Assembly: GCF_016862755.1 (NCBI RefSeq)
Contig: NZ_BONO01000007.1
Location: 1-64,000, forward strand
Source of the DNA: Cellulomonas pakistanensis
GTDB lineage: Bacteria; Actinomycetota; Actinomycetes; Actinomycetales; Cellulomonadaceae
DNA length: 64,000 bases
Reading direction: 5' to 3'
Shown piece by piece: positions 24,343 through 33,603 of the stretch. The stretch's first letter is position 1. Each line of letters begins with the position of its first letter. The notes below the pieces were generated by a model. It saw nothing but the letters and a program-made list of their open reading frames with translations, was not told the origin of the DNA and did no database searches. The position numbers were made by a program, and so were the translations under genes.

Positions 24343-26811
24343 GTGCCCCTGTCCACGCCCCGGCCGCGTCCGGCCGCCCGCCGCCCTGCCCGGACCCGCC
24401 TGCTCGCCGCCGCCCTCGCGGCGCTGACGGTCGCGGTCGGCTGGGTCGCCGGGGCGCCGCGGGCCGCCGCGGCGGACGCGGGGGCCGCCGAGGCCGGCCC
24501 GGTCGTGCTCGTCGGGGTCACCGGCGTGCGGTGGGACGACCTCGGCTCGCTGACGACACCGTCGCTGTGGGAGCTGTCCCGGTCGGCCGCCGTCGGGACG
24601 ACGGTGGTGCGCAGCGCGATCTCGTTCACCTGCCCGTCCATGGGCTGGCTCGCGGTGTCCGCGGGCGGTCGCGCCACCGACCTGGCGGTCGCCGACGGCA
24701 CCTGCCGCACGCTCCGCGACCCGCTGGCCAACGGCGCCGTCCCCGGCTGGGCGGACTACGAGCAGGCGATGGCCGCCTCGTCCTACGACTCCCGGCTGGG
24801 CCTGCTCGGCGAGACCGTCCGGGCGGCCGGCGTCCCCGCGACGGGCGTCGGTCCCGGCGCGGCCATCGCGCTGTCGGACGCGGACGGCACCCCGGTCGGC
24901 ACGCACGTGCGCCGGCCCGCGGACCCCGACGGGGTCGAGGACGCCGTGGCCGCCGCGCTCGGGACCGACCGGCTCGTCGTGGTCGACGCCGGGACCGTGC
25001 GCGACCCCGGCTACCAGACGCGCGGGCGCTCGGACGCGGACCCGGACGTGCCCACCGAGCAGGAGGAGGAGCCGCCGGTCTCGGCCCCCGACGTCGTGAC
25101 GGAGCCGACCCGCGCCGAGCAGGTGCAGGAGATCGACGCCCGCATCGGCGCCGTGCTCGACGCGGTCGCCGACGCCGACCCCGACGCCACGGTGCTGCTG
25201 TTCTCGGTCGCGGACTCCAACCGCCGGGCCAACCTGCAGATCGCCGCCGCCGCGGGGCCGACGTCGGACGGCGGCACGTACGCCGGCGGCCTGATCGGCT
25301 CCTCGTCGACCCGGCAGGACGGCTTCCTGCAGACCACCGACATCGCGCCGACCGTGCTGGACGCGCTCGGCATCCGGGACCAGGCGCCGACCGGCGCGCT
25401 CGTCGGCTCGGTGATCCGGCACAGCCCGGACGACGCCACCGCCGGCGCCCGGGTCGCCTACCTGATCGACCAGAACCGGCACGCCCAGGCCGCCGCCCCG
25501 CTCGTCGGCGGGTTCTACCTCTGGTGGGTCGGGCTGAACCTGGCGCTGTACCTGATCGTCATGGTCGGCCTGAACAACCGCGTGCGGCTGTGGTGGTCGG
25601 GGGTCCTGTCCCGCGTGTGGCCGCGCCCCCCCGGCCCCGGCCACCCGCGTCGCGTGCTGCACGGCCTCCGCGTCGCGGCGGTCGCGGTGGCGGCGGTCCC
25701 GGTGTCGACGTTCCTCGCCAACCTGCTGCCCTGGTGGCGCGCCGGCAGCCCGCCGTGGGCCCTCGCGGGCGCCGTCGGCCTGTTCGTCGCGGCGATCGTC
25801 GCGGTCACGCTGCTGCCGCCGTGGCGCAGCCGGCTGCTCGGCCCGATGGGCGCCGTCGGCGGGATCACCGCGCTGGTGCTGGCCGTGGACGTCGCGACCG
25901 GCGCGCGGCTCGCGCTCGACTCGATGATGGGTCCCGGCTCGCTGGTCGCCGGCCGGTTCTACGGGTTCGGCAACCCGGCGTTCGCGCTGTTCGCCACCGC
26001 GATGCTGCTCACCGCCGTGGCGTTCGCGGACCCGCTGCTGCGCGCCGGGCGGCGCCGCGCCGCGGTCGCGGTGGTCGCGGCCGTCGGCGCGACCGCGGTC
26101 GTGATCAACGGCAGCCCGGCGATCGGCGCGGACTTCGGCGGCCCGCCGGCGCTCGTGCCGGGGTTCGCGGTGCTCGCGCTGCTCACGGCCGGCATCCGGC
26201 TGAACTGGCGGCGGATCCTGGCGGTGCTCGCCGCGGGGGCGGTCACGGTCGTCGGCATCGCGGTCGCCGACTGGCTGCGCCCGCCGGACGAGCGCACCCA
26301 CCTCGGCGCGTTCATCGAGACCGTCCTCGACGGCGGCCTGTGGACCGTGCTGCTTCGCAAGGGCGAGACGAACCTGCGGATCCTGTTCGGCAGCGAGCAG
26401 ACGCTGCTGGCGATCGGCGGCCTGCTGCTCGTCGTGCTGCTGGTCGGCCGCCCCGCGCGCTCCGCCGTGAGCGCGCCCGACGGCGGCCCGTACGCCTGGC
26501 TGTCCGCGGGCGCCCCGCTGCGCCAGATCGCCACCGACGCCCCCATGCTGATGAAGGGCCTCGTCGCGCTGGCGACCACGCTGGGCATCGGGTTCGCGCT
26601 GAACGACTCGGGCGTCGTGGTGCCGGCGACCGGGATCGGGCTGGCGGTGCCGCTGCTGGTGGCGGCGTGCGCGACGTGGATGCTGCTGCAGCAGCCCGCG
26701 CCTCAGCGCGGCCCGGGCAGCCTGGCCCCGACCATCCCGGGCAGCACGGGCCCGGGCACCTCGACCGGGCGCACCGCGTCGGCGAACGCCCCGGGCCTGC
26801 CGAACAGGTAG
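24343..26811 (+). CDS. Large membrane protein with alkaline-phosphatase-like extracellular domain
   Basis: 822 aa. After a signal-anchor (LLAAALAALTVAVGWVAG) comes an extracytoplasmic region of about 380 residues with alkaline-phosphatase/sulfatase-like landmarks (LVGVTGVRWDDLGSLTTPSLWELSRSA and GFLQTTDIAPTVLDALGI), then about nine to ten transmembrane helices from residue 390. Similar proteins are widespread in actinobacteria but not assigned a reaction. The canonical metal ligands are not all visible, so activity is uncertain. GTG at 24343 follows TACGCT (24331-24336) by 6 nt, indicating a leaderless mRNA. Its last 109 bp overlap the 3' end of the convergent GGDEF-EAL gene. Confidence 0.82.
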   Translation: MPLSTPRPRPAARRPARTRLLAAALAALTVAVGWVAGAPRAAAADAGAAEAGPVVLVGVTGVRWDDLGSLTTPSLWELSRSAAVGTTVVRSAISFTCPSMGWLAVSAGGRATDLAVADGTCRTLRDPLANGAVPGWADYEQAMAASSYDSRLGLLGETVRAAGVPATGVGPGAAIALSDADGTPVGTHVRRPADPDGVEDAVAAALGTDRLVVVDAGTVRDPGYQTRGRSDADPDVPTEQEEEPPVSAPDVVTEPTRAEQVQEIDARIGAVLDAVADADPDATVLLFSVADSNRRANLQIAAAAGPTSDGGTYAGGLIGSSSTRQDGFLQTTDIAPTVLDALGIRDQAPTGALVGSVIRHSPDDATAGARVAYLIDQNRHAQAAAPLVGGFYLWWVGLNLALYLIVMVGLNNRVRLWWSGVLSRVWPRPPGPGHPRRVLHGLRVAAVAVAAVPVSTFLANLLPWWRAGSPPWALAGAVGLFVAAIVAVTLLPPWRSRLLGPMGAVGGITALVLAVDVATGARLALDSMMGPGSLVAGRFYGFGNPAFALFATAMLLTAVAFADPLLRAGRRRAAVAVVAAVGATAVVINGSPAIGADFGGPPALVPGFAVLALLTAGIRLNWRRILAVLAAGAVTVVGIAVADWLRPPDERTHLGAFIETVLDGGLWTVLLRKGETNLRILFGSEQTLLAIGGLLLVVLLVGRPARSAVSAPDGGPYAWLSAGAPLRQIATDAPMLMKGLVALATTLGIGFALNDSGVVVPATGIGLAVPLLVAACATWMLLQQPAPQRGPGSLAPTIPGSTGPGTSTGRTASANAPGLPNR

Positions 26812-29537
26812 CCCTGAGCGAGGTCGCAGCCGAGCGACCGCAGCGCGCGGTACCGCTGCTCGTCCTCGACGCCCTCGGCGATCACGTCGGCGCCGAGCGA
26901 GCGGCCGAGCGCGACCACCGCCTCCACCACGCCCGCCGCCCGCGGCCCGGCGGCGCCGTGCCCGCCGAGCTCCCGCACGAACGACTGGTCGATCTTGAGC
27001 AGGGTCACCGGGTAGTCGTGCAGCCGGGACAGCGACGAGTACCCGGTGCCGAAGTCGTCGATCGCGACGCCGACGCCGAGCTCGCGCAGCGCCCGCAGCA
27101 TCGGCACCGCGCGGGCGTCGTCGGCGAGCGCGCTCTCGGTGACCTCGATGCCGAGCCAGCTCGCGGGCGCGTCGTAGGCGGCCAGCAGGTCGACCACGAG
27201 CGTCACCAGGTCCGCGCGGTCCTTGCTCGCCGCGAACTGCCGGGGCGAGACGTTCACCCAGGCCCGCAGGCCGGCGCCGGTCACCCGGTTGTGCGCGGTC
27301 ACCTCGCCGAGCGCGCGGTCCAGCGCCCAGGCGCCGAGCTCGCCGATCAGGCCCGTCTCCTCGGCGACCGGGATGAACTCCGCCGGGGACACCGGCCCGC
27401 GGGTGCGGCTGGTCCAGCGCATCAGCGCCTCGACGCCCTCGACGCGGCCGGTGACCAGGTCGACCTCCCCCTGGTAGACCAGGGACAGCTCGCCCTCCTC
27501 CGTGGCGCGGCGCAGGTCGGCGGCCATGGTGAGCCGCTGCCGGGCGCGGTCGGCCCCGTGCTCCTCGTACCACTGGTGGCAGCCGCCGCCCGCGGCCTTC
27601 GCGCCGTACATCGCGACGTCGGCGCAGCGCAGCAGCTCGTCCCAGGCCATCCCGCCGGGCTCGGCGTGCACGACGCCCACGGAGCAGCCGACCGCGAACT
27701 CCTCGTCCCGCACCGCGAACGGCTCGTCGAACGCGGCGACGAGGCGCAGGGCGACGGCCTCCGCCACGGCCGGCGACACGTCGGGCAGGAGGACGACGAA
27801 CTCGTCCCCGCCGAGCCGCGCGGCCACCGCCCGGTCGGGCAGGTCCGCGGCCACGCGGGCGGCGGCGCGCTGCAGGAGCTGGTCGCCGACGACGTGCCCG
27901 TACGAGTCGTTGACCAGCTTGAACCGGTCGAGGTCGAGCAGCAGCAGCGCGGTGCCGCACCGGGAGGTCGCGAGCGCGGCGACCGCCCGCTCCCGCGCGA
28001 CGTCGCGGTTCGCCAGCCCGGTCAGCGGGTCGTGGGTCGCGGCGTGCGTGAGCCGGTCCTGCGCCTCCCGGAACCGGGTGACGTCGCGCGCGACCACCAG
28101 CACCGAGTCGACGGCGCCGTCCGGGCCGCGCTCGGGCACCGCTCGCACCTCGTACCAGTGCCCCTCCACGTGCGCGGACATGCTGATCTGCTGCCGCGGG
28201 TCGGACTCGGGGTCGACGCCCGGGTCCGCCCCGACGGCGACCATGTGGTGCGCGAGCGCGCGCACGGAGTCCATCACCGGCGACCGGCCCGCCAGGTCCC
28301 CGACCGGCGACCCGAGGTCGGCGTCGGTGACCCGGGCTGCGCGGCGCATCGCGGCGTTGACGAACCGCAGGCGCGCGTCGCCGTCCACCCGCGCGAGGGC
28401 GTCGGGCGTGTTGCGGGTGATCGACTCCAGGTCGCGGGTGCGCGCCGCGAGCGCGCGGGTCCGGTCGGCGGCGACCTCGACAGCCCGGCGCTCCGCCGCG
28501 GCACGGGACGCCACGAGCCCGACCACCAGCGCGGTCAGCACGGCGCCGCCGGCCAGCGGGAACCACGCGATGCCGGGGCCCGCGGGGCGGTCCGCCGCCA
28601 GGGTCCAGGTGCGCCCGGGGACGGGCACCTCGACGGCGAGGTCGCCGGTCGCAGGCGCCGCCGCGGCGTCGCGCGACGCCGCCCCGCCCGCCGCCGCGTC
28701 GGGGACCAGCACGCCCAGCGCGGCGCCGCCGTCGTGCACCACCGCCGCGGGCCCGGTGCCGGTGGTCACCGCGTCGAGCAGCGGGCCGACGGGGAAGGTG
28801 GTGACGGTCCACCCGACGAGCCGCCGGCGGCGCTCGCCGTCGTCCTCGGGCGGCGGCACGCCGTCGTAGACCGGGACCGCGAGCGCGGCCTCGGCCGGGA
28901 CGCCGGCGACCGGCTCGGCCGCACGGACGAGCTTGCCGGCGTCGGAGCCGTCGACGTCCCGGAGGGGCCGGACGGGGTACGCGGCGCTCAGCACCGGCCG
29001 GCCGGAGTCGCGCGCCACCGTGAGCGCCTCGGCGAGCGCGGCCGCGCCGTCCGCCTCGTCCTGCCCGGCGGCGAGCCCGTCCAGCAGGGACGGCGACCCG
29101 AGCCGGACCACCCGGGCGACCTGCACGCGGCCCGGCGCGGCGCCCGCGGGGCCCGGCGCGACCTCGACGTCGCCGGCGCGGTCCGCGGGGCTGGCGGGCG
29201 CGGGCAGCCAGCCGACCTCCGCGGTCGCCCCGGCGCCCGCGCCGAGCACGGGCAGGTGCGACTCCCACGCCGCCCCGGCGTCCGGCCACGAGGCGTCCGC
29301 GGCCGGCGTGAGCAGCGAGGCGGCGGCGACCGCCACCCGGGTCTGCGCGCCGACCTCCGCGACCAGCGCCTCGGCCGCCACGGCGAGCTCGGCCCGGGCC
29401 GCCTGCTCCGCCCGTTCGCGCTGCTGCCGGGCGTCCACCGCGGAGGCGACCAGGGACAGCGCCAGGCCGAGCGGGACCAGGACCGCGAGCACGAGGCGCA
29501 CCCGCACCCGGGCGCGACGGTGCGCGTCGACCGCCAT
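26703..29537 (-). CDS. Membrane GGDEF-EAL cyclic-di-GMP protein with sensor and PAS domains
   Basis: 944 aa. A first helix (VRLVLAVLVPLGLALSLVASAV) and a second near residue 345 flank an extracellular sensor. A PAS-like domain follows (LESITRNTPDALARVDGDARLRFVN), then GGDEF with ARLGGDEFVVLLPD intact, then EAL. In EAL the signature reads EALMRW (GVEALMRW) with NVSPRQF and the DDFGTGYSSL loop, all active-site elements being present. It could therefore make and break c-di-GMP. ATG at 29537 has GGAGGAGG 5 nt upstream, preferred over an upstream ATG at 29606. It converges with and overlaps the preceding membrane gene by 109 bp. Confidence 0.92.
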   Translation of the reverse strand: MAVDAHRRARVRVRLVLAVLVPLGLALSLVASAVDARQQRERAEQAARAELAVAAEALVAEVGAQTRVAVAAASLLTPAADASWPDAGAAWESHLPVLGAGAGATAEVGWLPAPASPADRAGDVEVAPGPAGAAPGRVQVARVVRLGSPSLLDGLAAGQDEADGAAALAEALTVARDSGRPVLSAAYPVRPLRDVDGSDAGKLVRAAEPVAGVPAEAALAVPVYDGVPPPEDDGERRRRLVGWTVTTFPVGPLLDAVTTGTGPAAVVHDGGAALGVLVPDAAAGGAASRDAAAAPATGDLAVEVPVPGRTWTLAADRPAGPGIAWFPLAGGAVLTALVVGLVASRAAAERRAVEVAADRTRALAARTRDLESITRNTPDALARVDGDARLRFVNAAMRRAARVTDADLGSPVGDLAGRSPVMDSVRALAHHMVAVGADPGVDPESDPRQQISMSAHVEGHWYEVRAVPERGPDGAVDSVLVVARDVTRFREAQDRLTHAATHDPLTGLANRDVARERAVAALATSRCGTALLLLDLDRFKLVNDSYGHVVGDQLLQRAAARVAADLPDRAVAARLGGDEFVVLLPDVSPAVAEAVALRLVAAFDEPFAVRDEEFAVGCSVGVVHAEPGGMAWDELLRCADVAMYGAKAAGGGCHQWYEEHGADRARQRLTMAADLRRATEEGELSLVYQGEVDLVTGRVEGVEALMRWTSRTRGPVSPAEFIPVAEETGLIGELGAWALDRALGEVTAHNRVTGAGLRAWVNVSPRQFAASKDRADLVTLVVDLLAAYDAPASWLGIEVTESALADDARAVPMLRALRELGVGVAIDDFGTGYSSLSRLHDYPVTLLKIDQSFVRELGGHGAAGPRAAGVVEAVVALGRSLGADVIAEGVEDEQRYRALRSLGCDLAQGYLFGRPGAFADAVRPVEVPGPVLPGMVGARLPGPR

Positions 29538-29724
29538 CCGCACCTCCTCCCGGAGTCGCCCGCGGGGTCCGGAGATGCGACCCGGGACCCGCCGTACCCC
29601 TCCCATCGGCCGCTCCGTCCGCCGAGGCGACCTGCGGGCGGAGATTCACCCGGGTGCACGCCACCGGCCACGCGTCCGCGAGCCGCGCCCCCGAGGGCGG
29701 CCGCTCTCACCTACACTCGCGTCC

Positions 29725-30033
29725 GTGATCTTCAAGTCGGTGGGCGAGGGCAGGCCCTACCCCGACCACGGCCTCGTCACGCCCAAGCAGTGGGCGGACG
29801 TCCCGCCGCGGCAGGTGCGCCTCGACGAGCTGGTCACGACCAAGCGCACGCTGAACCTCGACAACCTCCTGTCGGAGGACTCGACGTTCTACGGCGACCT
29901 GTTCGCGCACGTCGTGCAGTGGCGCGGCGTCCTCTACCTGGAGGACGGCCTGCACCGCGCCGTGCGCGCCGCCCTGCAGCAGCGGCCCGTGCTGCACGCG
30001 CGCGTCCTCGTGATCGAGTCCGATGAGCGCTGA
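29725..30033 (+). CDS. Conserved actinobacterial protein, ParB/Srx-like pattern
   Basis: 102 aa. I know this as a conserved actinobacterial family without a firm function; automated pipelines sometimes call it VapB-like. The pattern RQVRLDELVTTK...LYLEDGLHRAVRAALQQ resembles the DGxHR core of ParB/sulfiredoxin folds, which often bind nucleotides, but key residues are not established. GTG at 29725 lies 7 nt after TACACT (29712-29717), so it is probably leaderless. Its end overlaps the LytR_C gene by 11 nt, so the two are coupled. Confidence 0.8.
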   Translation: MIFKSVGEGRPYPDHGLVTPKQWADVPPRQVRLDELVTTKRTLNLDNLLSEDSTFYGDLFAHVVQWRGVLYLEDGLHRAVRAALQQRPVLHARVLVIESDER

Positions 30034-30685
30034 CCGCACGCCCGACGCCGCCCGCAAGCGACGCCGGAGGCACACCCGCGAGCGCCAGGCCGTCGTCTTC
30101 GGCGTGCTGCTCGGCGGCCTGGCCGTCGCCGCGACCGGTGCCGCCGCCGTCTACTCCGGCGGCTGGTCGCCGCCCTTCCTGTCCCGCGACTTCTCGTCGC
30201 CCGAGCCGACCGGGCTCGCGGCGGAGGACTCGCCGTGCCCGCCCGAGGGCGCGACCCCGGTCCCGTACGGGCAGGTGACGGTCAACGTGCTCAACGGCAC
30301 CAACCGCATCGGGCTCGCCGGGGACACCGCGTCGGCGCTGACCTCCCGCGGCTTCGTCGTGGGCCAGCAGCTCAACGCGGGCCAGATGGGCTACACCACC
30401 TACACCGGCACCGCGCTGATCCAGTTCGGCACCCAGGGCGTCGCCCAGGCGTACACGGTGGCGGCGCAGTTCGACACCCCGCAGCTCGTGCTGGACACCC
30501 GCGCGGACGCGACCGTGGACGTCGTCGTCGGGTCGACCTACAACGCGCTGGTGGCCGCCGCGGACGTCACGCTCCAGGCCGACCAGCCGTTCCCGGTCCC
30601 GGAGGGCTGCATCGCGCTGGACCAGGTCAGCCCGGTCCCGCAGCCGACCGCGCCGCCGGCGACCGAGGCCCCGGCCGAGGGCTGA
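30023..30685 (+). CDS. LytR C-terminal-domain membrane protein
   Basis: 220 aa. A basic N-terminus (RKRRRRHTRERQ) and one helix (AVVFGVLLGGLAVAATGAAAVY) anchor it with the rest outside. Residues about 88-185 are a LytR_C domain (VTVNVLNGTNRIGLAGDTASALTSRGF, followed by IQFGTQGVAQA). The same domain ends LytR-CpsA-Psr cell-wall ligases, but no catalytic LCP domain is present. A Pro/Ala tail closes the protein. Role in cell-envelope assembly is inferred from the domain only. Confidence 0.88.
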   Translation: MSADRTPDAARKRRRRHTRERQAVVFGVLLGGLAVAATGAAAVYSGGWSPPFLSRDFSSPEPTGLAAEDSPCPPEGATPVPYGQVTVNVLNGTNRIGLAGDTASALTSRGFVVGQQLNAGQMGYTTYTGTALIQFGTQGVAQAYTVAAQFDTPQLVLDTRADATVDVVVGSTYNALVAAADVTLQADQPFPVPEGCIALDQVSPVPQPTAPPATEAPAEG

Positions 30686-30707
30686 GCCCCCGGCCGGCGC
30701 CCGGGCG

Positions 30708-32045
30708 TCAGCGCTCCAGCTCGGTGCCCCCGGGCACGGAGGCGGGCGACGCCGGCTCCTGGCTGGTGCCGCGCCACCGGGCCACGCCGCGCATGACGTG
30801 GTAGACGCCGATCGCGGCGGCGGTGCCCAGCGCGATGCCCTCGAACGTGAGGTCGCCCGCGGTCCAGGTGTAGTTGGCGATGCCGACCACCAGGGCGACC
30901 GCCGCCGTGGTCAGGTTGACCGGGTCCGAGAAGTCGACCCGGTTCTGCACCCAGATCCGGGCGCCGAGCACGCCGATCATCCCGTAGAGCACGGTGGTGG
31001 CCCCGCCGAGCACCCCCGCCGGGATCGTGTTGATCAGCTCGCCGAACTTCGGCGACAGGCTGAGCACCAGCGCGGTCGCCGCGGCCACCCAGTACGCGGC
31101 GGTCGAGTACACCTTGGTCGCCGCCATCACGCCGATGTTCTCGGCGTAGGTGGTGGTGCCGGAGCCGCCGCCCAGGCCGGCGAAGGTCGTGGCGAGGCCG
31201 TCGGCCAGCAGCGCGCGGCCGGTCAGCGGGTCGAGGTCCTTCCCGGTCATCGCGGCCACCGACTTCACGTGGCCGACGTTCTCGGCGATCAGGACGAACA
31301 CCACGGGCAGGAACAGGCCGAGCAGCCGGGGCTCGAACGTCGGGGCCACGAACTGCGGCAGGCCGAACCACGCGGCCTCGCCCACCGCGGTGAAGTCGAC
31401 CTCGCCGCGCACGGTCGCGACGACGTAGCCGACGACGACGCCGACCAGGATCGACAACCGGCCGAGGATGCCGCGGAACAGCACCGCCGCCAGCACGATC
31501 GCCGCGAGCGTCGCGATCGCGGTCACGGGCGCCGCGCGGAACCCGCTGCACGCGCCCGTCTCGTCGCAGGTGCCCCACGCGGTCGGCGCGAGGTTGAAGC
31601 CGATCAGGGCGACCACGGTGCCGGTCACCACCGGCGGCATGACGACGTCGATCCACCGCGACCCGGCCAGGTGCACCACCAGGCCGACCGCCGCGAGCAG
31701 CAGGCCGGTGGCGAGGATGCCGCCGACCGCCGCCGACTGCCCGCCCGAGGCGGTGGCGGCGACGATCGGGCCGATGAACGCGAAGCTCGACCCGAGGTAG
31801 GACGGCAGCCGGTTGCCCGTCACCAGCAGGAACACCACGGTGCCGATCGCGGAGAACAGCAGCGTGGTCGCCGGGGAGAAGCCCGTGAGCAGCGGGACCA
31901 GGAACGTCGCGCCGAACATCGCGACGACGTGCTGCATGCCGATCCCGATGGTCCGGGGCCAGGACAGCCGCTCGTCCGGGGCGACGACCGCTCCCGGCTC
32001 GACCCGCCTGCCGTCGCCGTGCACCCGCCACCCGATCGCGCTCAC
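30708..32045 (-). CDS. uraA: Uracil/xanthine (NCS2) permease
   Basis: 445-aa membrane transporter of the nucleobase-cation symporter-2 family with about 14 helices. Recognisable pieces are GMQHVVAMFGATFLVPLLTG, SYLGSSFAFIGPI, the substrate-binding FVLIAENVGHVKSVAAMTG, and the GGGSGTTTYAENIGVMAATKVYS stretch, all UraA-like. It most likely imports uracil with protons. GTG at 32045 has GGAGGAGG 5 nt upstream. The neighbours are unrelated, and no PyrR-type leader was noticed in front. Confidence 0.92.
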   Translation of the reverse strand: MSAIGWRVHGDGRRVEPGAVVAPDERLSWPRTIGIGMQHVVAMFGATFLVPLLTGFSPATTLLFSAIGTVVFLLVTGNRLPSYLGSSFAFIGPIVAATASGGQSAAVGGILATGLLLAAVGLVVHLAGSRWIDVVMPPVVTGTVVALIGFNLAPTAWGTCDETGACSGFRAAPVTAIATLAAIVLAAVLFRGILGRLSILVGVVVGYVVATVRGEVDFTAVGEAAWFGLPQFVAPTFEPRLLGLFLPVVFVLIAENVGHVKSVAAMTGKDLDPLTGRALLADGLATTFAGLGGGSGTTTYAENIGVMAATKVYSTAAYWVAAATALVLSLSPKFGELINTIPAGVLGGATTVLYGMIGVLGARIWVQNRVDFSDPVNLTTAAVALVVGIANYTWTAGDLTFEGIALGTAAAIGVYHVMRGVARWRGTSQEPASPASVPGGTELER

Positions 32046-32232
32046 GCGGTCCTCCTCCTGTGCCGGCGCCCCGGTCGGTCCGCGCGCCGCAGGGCAGGCT
32101 AGCGGGTGACGCGTCACCCGTCCGGGCGCGCTCGTGGGCCGTGGCCGGCGCCGAGTGACCAGGACCCGCCCGGTCCGGGCGGATCCGTCCCCCAGGTTCT
32201 GGACGCTCGACGCACGGCGCCCCCCGCGTAGG

Positions 32233-33603
32233 GTGTGGCGCGCCCGTGACCGTCCGCCGTGGAGGTGCCCCATCGACCGGCTGCTGCGCTCGCGCGCCGC
32301 GCTGTGGACCGCGTTCCTCGCGGTGCACGGGTGGATCGCGTACGTCGGGACGGTGCTGATCCCGGCCGAGGCGTTCTGGGACCTCGACCTGTACCGCTGG
32401 TGGATGTGGCAGGGGCTGCACCAGGGCGTGTGGCCGGTGCTCGACGGCGACTGGGTCTACCCCGCCGGCGCCGTCGTCCCGATGCTGCTGCCGGCGCTGG
32501 TCGACGCGGTGGGCACGCAGCCCTACGCGCTGGCGTGGTCGGTGCTCATCACGCTGCTCGACGCCGCGGCCGTGGTCGTGCTCCTGCGGTTCGCGGGCCG
32601 GCCCGCGCGCGACTGCGTCGTCCGCGGCGAGGTGGTGCCGCCGGCGCGCGACCCCGCCGTCGGCGCGTGGTGGTGGCTGGCGTTCGTGCTGCTGCTCGGC
32701 CCGGTCGCGGTCGGCCGGCTCGACGCCGTGGTCGCGCCCGTCGTCGTGGTCGCGCTCGCGGTGGCCCTGCGGCACCCGGCCGCCGCGTCGGCGCTGCTGA
32801 CGTCCGGGGCGTGGGTCAAGGTCGCGCCCGGCGCCCTGCTGCTGCCGCTGGTGCTCGTGCTCCGCCGGCCCTCGCGGGACCTCGTGCTGCCCGCGGCCGC
32901 GGTCTGCGTGGTCGTCGCGGGCGTCGTCGCCGCGAGCGGCGGGCTGGCCCACCTGACGAGCTTCCTGACCGAGCAGGGCGAGCGGGGGCTGCAGGTCGAG
33001 TCGGTCGCCGCGACGCCGTTCGTCCTCGCCGGCCTCCTGGGCGGGATCGGCGGCGAGCCGGTCCGCGTGGTGCTCAACCAGGAGATCACGACCTGGGAGA
33101 TCGCCGGCCCGGGCACCACCGCGGTGGCCGGCGCGCTCGGGCTGGCCCTGCCGGTCGCCCTCGCCGCGGTCACGGGGCTGCTCGCGTGGGTGCGGCTGCG
33201 GGCGGGGGACCGCCTGGACACCGCGGGCTTCCTCGCGCGCGGGGCGCTGCTCGTCGCGGTGACGCTGATCCTGGCGAACAAGGTCGGCTCGCCGCAGTTC
33301 GTCGGCTGGCTCGCCGGGCCGGTCGCGGTCGGCCTGGCCCGGCCCGGCGCGGGCGGCGCGCGGTCCTGGCGCGCGCCGGCGGCGCTCGTGCTGGTGATCG
33401 CCGTGCTCACCCAGATCGTGTTCCCGCTCGCCTACGACGGGGTCACGCTGCAGCACGCCGGGCCGTCCCTGGTCCTGGTGCTGCGCAACGTGCTGCTGGT
33501 CGCCCTCGTCGTGCTGGTGGCCCGCGACCTGGTCCGCGCGGGTCGCGCGGGGTCGCGGGCCACCGGCCCGGGCGAGCGTCGGCTCAGCGCACCTGCGGCA
33601 TGA
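32233..33603 (+). CDS. GT87-like (DUF2029) integral membrane glycosyltransferase
   Basis: About 456 aa from GTG 32233. Eight or more transmembrane helices; the loop after the first helix holds FWDLDLYRWWMWQGLHQGVWPVLDG, matching the acidic catalytic loop of GT-C fold glycosyltransferases using polyprenyl-phosphate sugars (GT87/DUF2029). The start is unclear. The only visible -10 (TAGGGT, 32229-32234) would put the mRNA start after this GTG, while a perfect ribosome site GGAGGTG (32261-32267) sits 4 nt before an ATC codon at 32272, which begins IDRLLRSRAALW, a natural N-terminus. Its 3' end overlaps the convergent LLM gene by 20 bp. Confidence 0.8.
   Translation: MWRARDRPPWRCPIDRLLRSRAALWTAFLAVHGWIAYVGTVLIPAEAFWDLDLYRWWMWQGLHQGVWPVLDGDWVYPAGAVVPMLLPALVDAVGTQPYALAWSVLITLLDAAAVVVLLRFAGRPARDCVVRGEVVPPARDPAVGAWWWLAFVLLLGPVAVGRLDAVVAPVVVVALAVALRHPAAASALLTSGAWVKVAPGALLLPLVLVLRRPSRDLVLPAAAVCVVVAGVVAASGGLAHLTSFLTEQGERGLQVESVAATPFVLAGLLGGIGGEPVRVVLNQEITTWEIAGPGTTAVAGALGLALPVALAAVTGLLAWVRLRAGDRLDTAGFLARGALLVAVTLILANKVGSPQFVGWLAGPVAVGLARPGAGGARSWRAPAALVLVIAVLTQIVFPLAYDGVTLQHAGPSLVLVLRNVLLVALVVLVARDLVRAGRAGSRATGPGERRLSAPAA

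Noticed and set aside
24319..29664. A 1,700-codon minus-strand frame across the membrane gene and GGDEF-EAL gene
   Set aside because: It reads through two well-supported genes in other frames with no domain of its own.
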